Origin: Desulfoluna sp942491485
GTDB lineage: Bacteria > Desulfobacterota > Desulfobacteria > Desulfobacterales > Desulfolunaceae
Assembly: GCA_942491485.1 (NCBI GenBank)
Contig: CALOAX010000012.1
Location: 194,939-258,938, forward strand
DNA: 64,000 nt
Direction: 5' to 3'
The position numbers and the translations under genes are program-made. The stretch's first letter is position 1. The number at the start of each line of letters is the position of its first letter. The notes under the pieces are model-generated. The model searched no databases and was not told the origin of the DNA. It was given only the letters and a program-made list of their open reading frames with translations. Shown here in pieces: positions 60,770 through 64,000 of this stretch.

Positions 60770-60934
60770 ATGGATATCTGTAAGGCAGTCGAAGATATGT
60801 CGTGGAAGATTGCCACGGAAGTTCATGACGAAGGTTTAGAGAAAGACGCGGCGATCAAAAAAATCAAAGCCGAGTTTAAGTTTATGGGCGCAAAGTGCAA
60901 GGTATGTAGTCAGGCTATGTATTACCCTAAGTAA
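60770..60934 (+). CDS. Possible small protein of the last residues of a cassette gene
   Basis: The frame encodes 54 residues, charged and helical, ending AKCKVCSQAMYYPK with a C-x2-C pair. The same frame continues upstream to about 60690 without a start. It ends six bases before an attC-like site, the usual place for a cassette gene to stop. It may be only the tail of a broken gene; ribosome-binding sequence is weak. Confidence 0.3.
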   Translation: MDICKAVEDMSWKIATEVHDEGLEKDAAIKKIKAEFKFMGAKCKVCSQAMYYPK

Positions 60935-60939
60935 ACAGA

Positions 60940-61036
60940 ACCCAACAAGGCATTTGACCAACGACCATACATGTCACGAATCGTGCTTACGCACGCTTCG
61001 CGCCACATGTATGGTCGCGCTCTGCTGACGTTAGAC
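60940..61036 (+). repeat. Integron attC-like site 1
   Basis: It begins ACCCAAC (consensus RYYYAAC) and ends GTTAGAC (consensus GTTRRRY). Between them GACCATACATGT at 60963 and its perfect complement at 61005-61016 form a 12-base stem, with further short self-complementary segments in the loop. Length is about 97 bases, in the range of attC sites. A gene ends six bases before it. Confidence 0.7.
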
Positions 61037-62465
61037 CGGGCAGGCAGTATGATTAAGGCTCAAATATTCGCGCGACGGGCAAATGTTTGTATCAACAAAA
61101 TGTTCTTCACTGGTTATTACAGCGTTCTTGGACCAGCCATCTTTCACGAGCGGCATTTCATTTTCCTTCCGGGCGGAGACGTGGGGTTGGGATTCGCGAC
61201 AGATCAAGGGGAAGCTGCACTGGGTTGAGTACGCGCCCTGGTCGAAGGACCCGAGGACCGTGTATGTATTGGTCGAAAGCCAGTGCCGTTCCTTTACTTG
61301 ACCCCCGTTCCTCGCTGTTCCTTTTCTTTTGTATGTGCTTCGGAAGCAAATACACAGGTCTAATGACCGGATGCAGTGAACCGGGTGAAATGCGGTTTCG
61401 TTCTGCTCTTTCTTTTAGGAGTCCTGTGTTGAATGGGACGTTCTTGGAAAATGGATAAATATGCATTTTGAATTTCACCAGAAAGTGTCACGCGGTCATT
61501 TATGGTCGATGCATGGTAGGGCTCAGATGGCAGGCAAGCGTAACTCACGAAAAACAGAAAATCCAGACTCATACCAAAGTAGACTCTGGAGAAAATGATC
61601 GATATCTTCCAGTCGTTTTGCACCCCGAAAGAACGTAGATATGGACGTCTGGAACGAATGAGCCCTCCTGAATACGATCCCTAGAACAGATAATTGAATC
61701 AAGGTGAAGAAGGAAATCTCTTGCCGAGGTAGAATCAGAGCGAGAAGCCATCTTGGAGCGAGCGGTATCGACCATTCCATCAATGAAAATGGATAATCAA
61801 CAGACTCGAACATAATGATCCCGGTCTTGGAAGCCCACATACTCTAAGTAAGACAGGCGATTGTGGACAACTCCGTTCAGGCCCTCACTCAGTACTACAT
61901 ACTTGACGTTCATCCCAAGCAAACTCCCGAAGCGCGTGACTTGGCCATCGGGTTGGCACTTCGGAGGTGATTCATCCAGCAGATGCCGTCGAATGGGCGG
62001 ATGCCTGGATCATCGTGGACGATCCACCTGTATTGGCTGATTGAGATCTCCACCTCACCCCGGGCATCCCTTCACGATCTGCTCAAGCTGATCCCAGCAG
62101 CCTCCGATGATGAAACGGCATCGTCAGGGGTTCTACAACGACCTTCCGTGGAGTTCGTGATCCAGCCTGATCCGCCGGGCGGTCCTACGACGATATGGGC
62201 GTTGCTGGCGGTGGACGAGATCGTGCAGCCGTCAGCAGATCTACGTGATCGACGATGAGTGGGATTGGGATCAGTCCGCGCGCCTTTCAGACCGCACGAA
62301 CTTTTCTGATGCCGTATTTGAGCGTGGGGCGCAGCCTCCTCGAAAAAATCAAAAGCGAACAAGGCGTGGGTGGACCGCCCCGCCGCGAGTCGGAGGTCGT
62401 GGTCGAACCCCTGAAGCGTTGCTCCGTGCAGGTGCCGCACTTCGACGCGTTCGGTAGAAAATAAT
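61037..62465. other. Degraded cassette-like region
   Basis: Only short broken frames are seen. Near 61865-62060 pieces such as DNSVQALTQYYILDVHPKQ and VIHPADAVEWADAWIIVDD lie in successive frames and look like one frameshifted gene. Near 62245-62457 IDDEWDWDQSARLSDRTNF is another scrap. No family is recognised and no intact gene is called. Confidence 0.4.
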
Positions 62466-62958
62466 ATGTATCGCCTCGCCTCCATTTTCTTGATCGCTCT
62501 CTGTCTCATGGGATGCGGCAAAGGCACCTCCTTCTGACTTCCGGATCAGCGGGATTTTGGCGCAGAGACTCTGCACATGGTGGAGAAGGACATGGGACTC
62601 AAGCTCCCAGCCGGGCGAAGGGCTTGAACTTCTATTATAAGGCACCGATTGATCCCGCATTCATTGCAAGATCGAAATTCCATCCGATGCGAAGGAAGGC
62701 ATTGAGAAGCAGCTTTTAGCGCTTCCAAACAAGCCGTTCAACAGCAGTGGAGGCTTGTCAGAGCGGATTCTGTGGTGGACGCCCACTGAAGGACGCGTCA
62801 TACACGATCGCATGTTTTTCGATGCCAGCAATGGTCAATCCAGAAGAGCGATTCTGACCGAGAAGGATGGTAATTTGTTCCTCTTTCAATGGAACACTAT
62901 CGGCAAGGCCGACCGTCGGACACAACTATCAGCCGCCCTGTTCCATGCTCTTTCGTAA
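62466..62958 (+). pseudogene. Frameshifted lipoprotein gene
   Basis: ATG at 62466 opens a lipoprotein signal (MYRLASIFLIALCLMGCGKG with lipobox LMGC). The frame then shifts through LPDQRDFGAETLHMVEKDMG, KGLNFYYKAPIDPAFIA and KIEIPSDAKEGIEKQLLALP to the end ILTEKDGNLFLFQW and FHALS. At least three frameshifts are needed. The mature part has no family I recognise. It was probably a short cassette-borne lipoprotein of about 160 residues. Confidence 0.65.
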
Positions 62959-63204
62959 CTTCAACACCAACCCCGTGATCGACGCTCGCCCCCGCTGATA
63001 GGGTTGCGTGCTCTTTGACGTTCGTGTATTTGATCAGCAGACGGCTACTACAGTTTTAATGTTTGGCACAGGCTGCTTCGGGTGACATGATCCACCAGCA
63101 CACCGCGAGCATCGGCCGTTTGAGGCTCGGACTTTGACCGGTAGCCCAGAGAGGTTTTATGAGACCATTTCCACAGCCCCGAGGCGTATCAGCCTCACCT
63201 ATCC

Positions 63205-63288
63205 AGTCAGCGCACCGAAGCACCGATTCGCGTCCCTTTGCATCCGGCCATCCATCCTCGGTGCTCGGTGGCTTCAACCGTTATGAGC
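63205..63288 (+). repeat. Integron attC-like site 2
   Basis: A GCACCGAAGCACCGA arm and a TCGGTGCTCGGTGGC arm pair with one unpaired base. The site ends in GTTATGAGC (63280-63288). The left-hand outer box is not clear. The TTATGAGC after the crossover point is complementary to GCTCATAAC at 63744, as expected for the two ends of one cassette. Confidence 0.55.
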
Positions 63289-63743
63289 TAGAGCGAAAAT
63301 GAATACTTTACAGCATGGCCAGGAACTTTTGGCCTCAGGTGACTTAACTTGGCGACGCAACGGTCAAAGATATAGAGAATCTCTAAATAGCATTGCTGGT
63401 ATGGCCTGCTACTTCCAACGTATTTGATAGCTGGAACAGCAGAAGAAGACAAAACACTAATGTCAAAAAACATGATAAAATCGCATGCATTTGTGAGTGC
63501 CTCCAATTTTAGAGATGATATTGGCGACAGATATACTGGAAATCATTTCTGGAACCATCTATAAAGAAATGAACATAGTAGATGCTATGTCAATTATTAG
63601 AAAAACATCACAGCACTGGTGGTTGCTTATACGCTCTGCTCCACTGAAGATAGAGCTTTTCTTCGTTTGGATGAATTGGGACATCCTCTTGTACTCAAGT
63701 GATGAATTTCATGGCAAATTTGGTCGAGCAGTGCATGAAAGTC
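63289..63743 (+). pseudogene. Broken gene inside the cassette between attC-like sites 2 and 3
   Basis: ATG at 63300 opens MNTLQHGQELLASGDLTWRR and stops after 42 codons. In another frame LLLPTYLIAGTAEEDKTLMS leads into KSHAFVSASNFRDDIGDRY and ends HFWNHL near 63593. These look like two parts of one protein separated by a frameshift. The final 150 bases hold no recognised gene. The sequence is AT-richer than the main genome. Confidence 0.45.
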
Positions 63744-63805
63744 GCTCATAACAATCGCATGCAGTCGGACGCGGCTACGCCGCGCCGCTGATGCGGGCGT
63801 TCTCC
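63744..63805 (+). repeat. Integron attC-like site 3
   Basis: GCTCATAAC, then ATCGCATGCAGTCGGACGCGG, a short loop TAC-like centre and GCCGCGCCGCTGATGCGGGC with unpaired bases on one arm only, ending in GTTC at 63799-63802. The one-sided bulges and the CAGTCGGACGCG/CGCGCCGCTGATGCGGGCG style are those of common attC sites. The last box (GTTCTCC) departs from GTTRRRY. Confidence 0.7.
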
Positions 63806-64000
63806 CTGAATGCCGTCGGACATTCCCGGCATCCGCCCGGAAAGGCGAAGGCATCGAGGATGTGGGGAATCCTCGCGGGTGTCACCGTTTCGTCACAATA
63901 CACAAGCGTGACGACAGACGGACGACAGACTGCAGCATAGCAATATCCGCCCTACGGTCAGTAAAATTAGCAAGTCATCCAACGCATGAACAAGCTGCTG
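63806..64000. other. End of window, start of a further cassette
   Basis: No gene is visible in these 195 bases. ATGCCGTCGGACATTCCCGGCAT contains a short hairpin. The window ends in ACGCATGAACAAGCTGCTG, which could be the start of a coding region that continues outside. Confidence 0.3.

Noticed and set aside
62980..63035. A further attC-like site near 63.0 kb
   Set aside because: GCTCTTTGACGTTCGTG resembles the right end of site 1, but the box breaks GTTRRRY and no matching left arm pairs cleanly.

Overview
The window looks like chromosomal DNA from a strictly anaerobic, probably sulfate-reducing Desulfobacterota bacterium. The indicators are a heterodisulfide-reductase (Hdr) plus flavin-oxidoreductase (Flx) cluster, HypA/HypB hydrogenase maturation proteins, an anaerobic CbiK cobaltochelatase, CobN with DUF2149/DUF2162 partners under cobalamin riboswitches, and many Fe-S and radical-SAM proteins. 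A Desulfobacterales/Desulfoluna-like source is my inference; no 16S or other marker is present. I saw no rRNA, tRNA, CRISPR array or intact transposase.

Layout. 0-3 kb: the tail of a large surface-type protein, then two minus-strand genes that share a putative Fe-S cluster motif (a DUF3786 protein and a LuxR-type regulator). 3-9 kb: an acyltransferase/DUF6320 pair, a VOC protein, a GNAT gene split by a miniature transposon, a radical SAM protein and small membrane proteins. 9-14 kb: two TPM-domain proteins, a periplasmic binding protein and a secreted caspase-SUMF1 protein. 14.5-19.4 kb: hypA, hypB and an 897-residue Fe-S/FAD oxidoreductase divergent from an HxlR regulator, with two palindromic operator candidates between them.

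20-39 kb is one cobalt/cobamide region. On the minus strand it carries tonB, exbD, exbB, a TonB-dependent receptor behind a cobalamin riboswitch, cbiK, a secreted membrane-anchored CobN-like protein, a secreted BtuF-CbiZ fusion, a DUF2149/MotA-TolQ pair and a DUF2162 membrane protein behind a second cobalamin riboswitch. A divergent btuFCD ABC transporter lies on the plus strand. Together these suggest capture of cobamides at the outer membrane, periplasmic processing or metal handling, and inner-membrane import.

39-49 kb holds a PAS protein, a NIPSNAP/radical SAM pair, a hybrid histidine kinase, a small membrane protein and a chemotaxis receptor. 49.8-58.0 kb is a plus-strand electron-bifurcation-type cluster: HdrD-like, double-length HdrA, MvhD/FlxD, FlxC, FlxB, FlxA. 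An IscA/HesB-like protein and a RelE-like protein follow.

From about 59.2 kb to the end the sequence changes character. Genes are frameshifted remnants (an Old-Yellow-Enzyme fragment, a lipoprotein) and there are integron attC-like sites, so this looks like a decaying gene-cassette array.

Two dispersed repeat families fill many gaps. One is a mosaic palindromic repeat bounded by GCCTCCGGCGG and its complement. The other is a miniature inverted-repeat element with termini like CCCGGATATTTCA.
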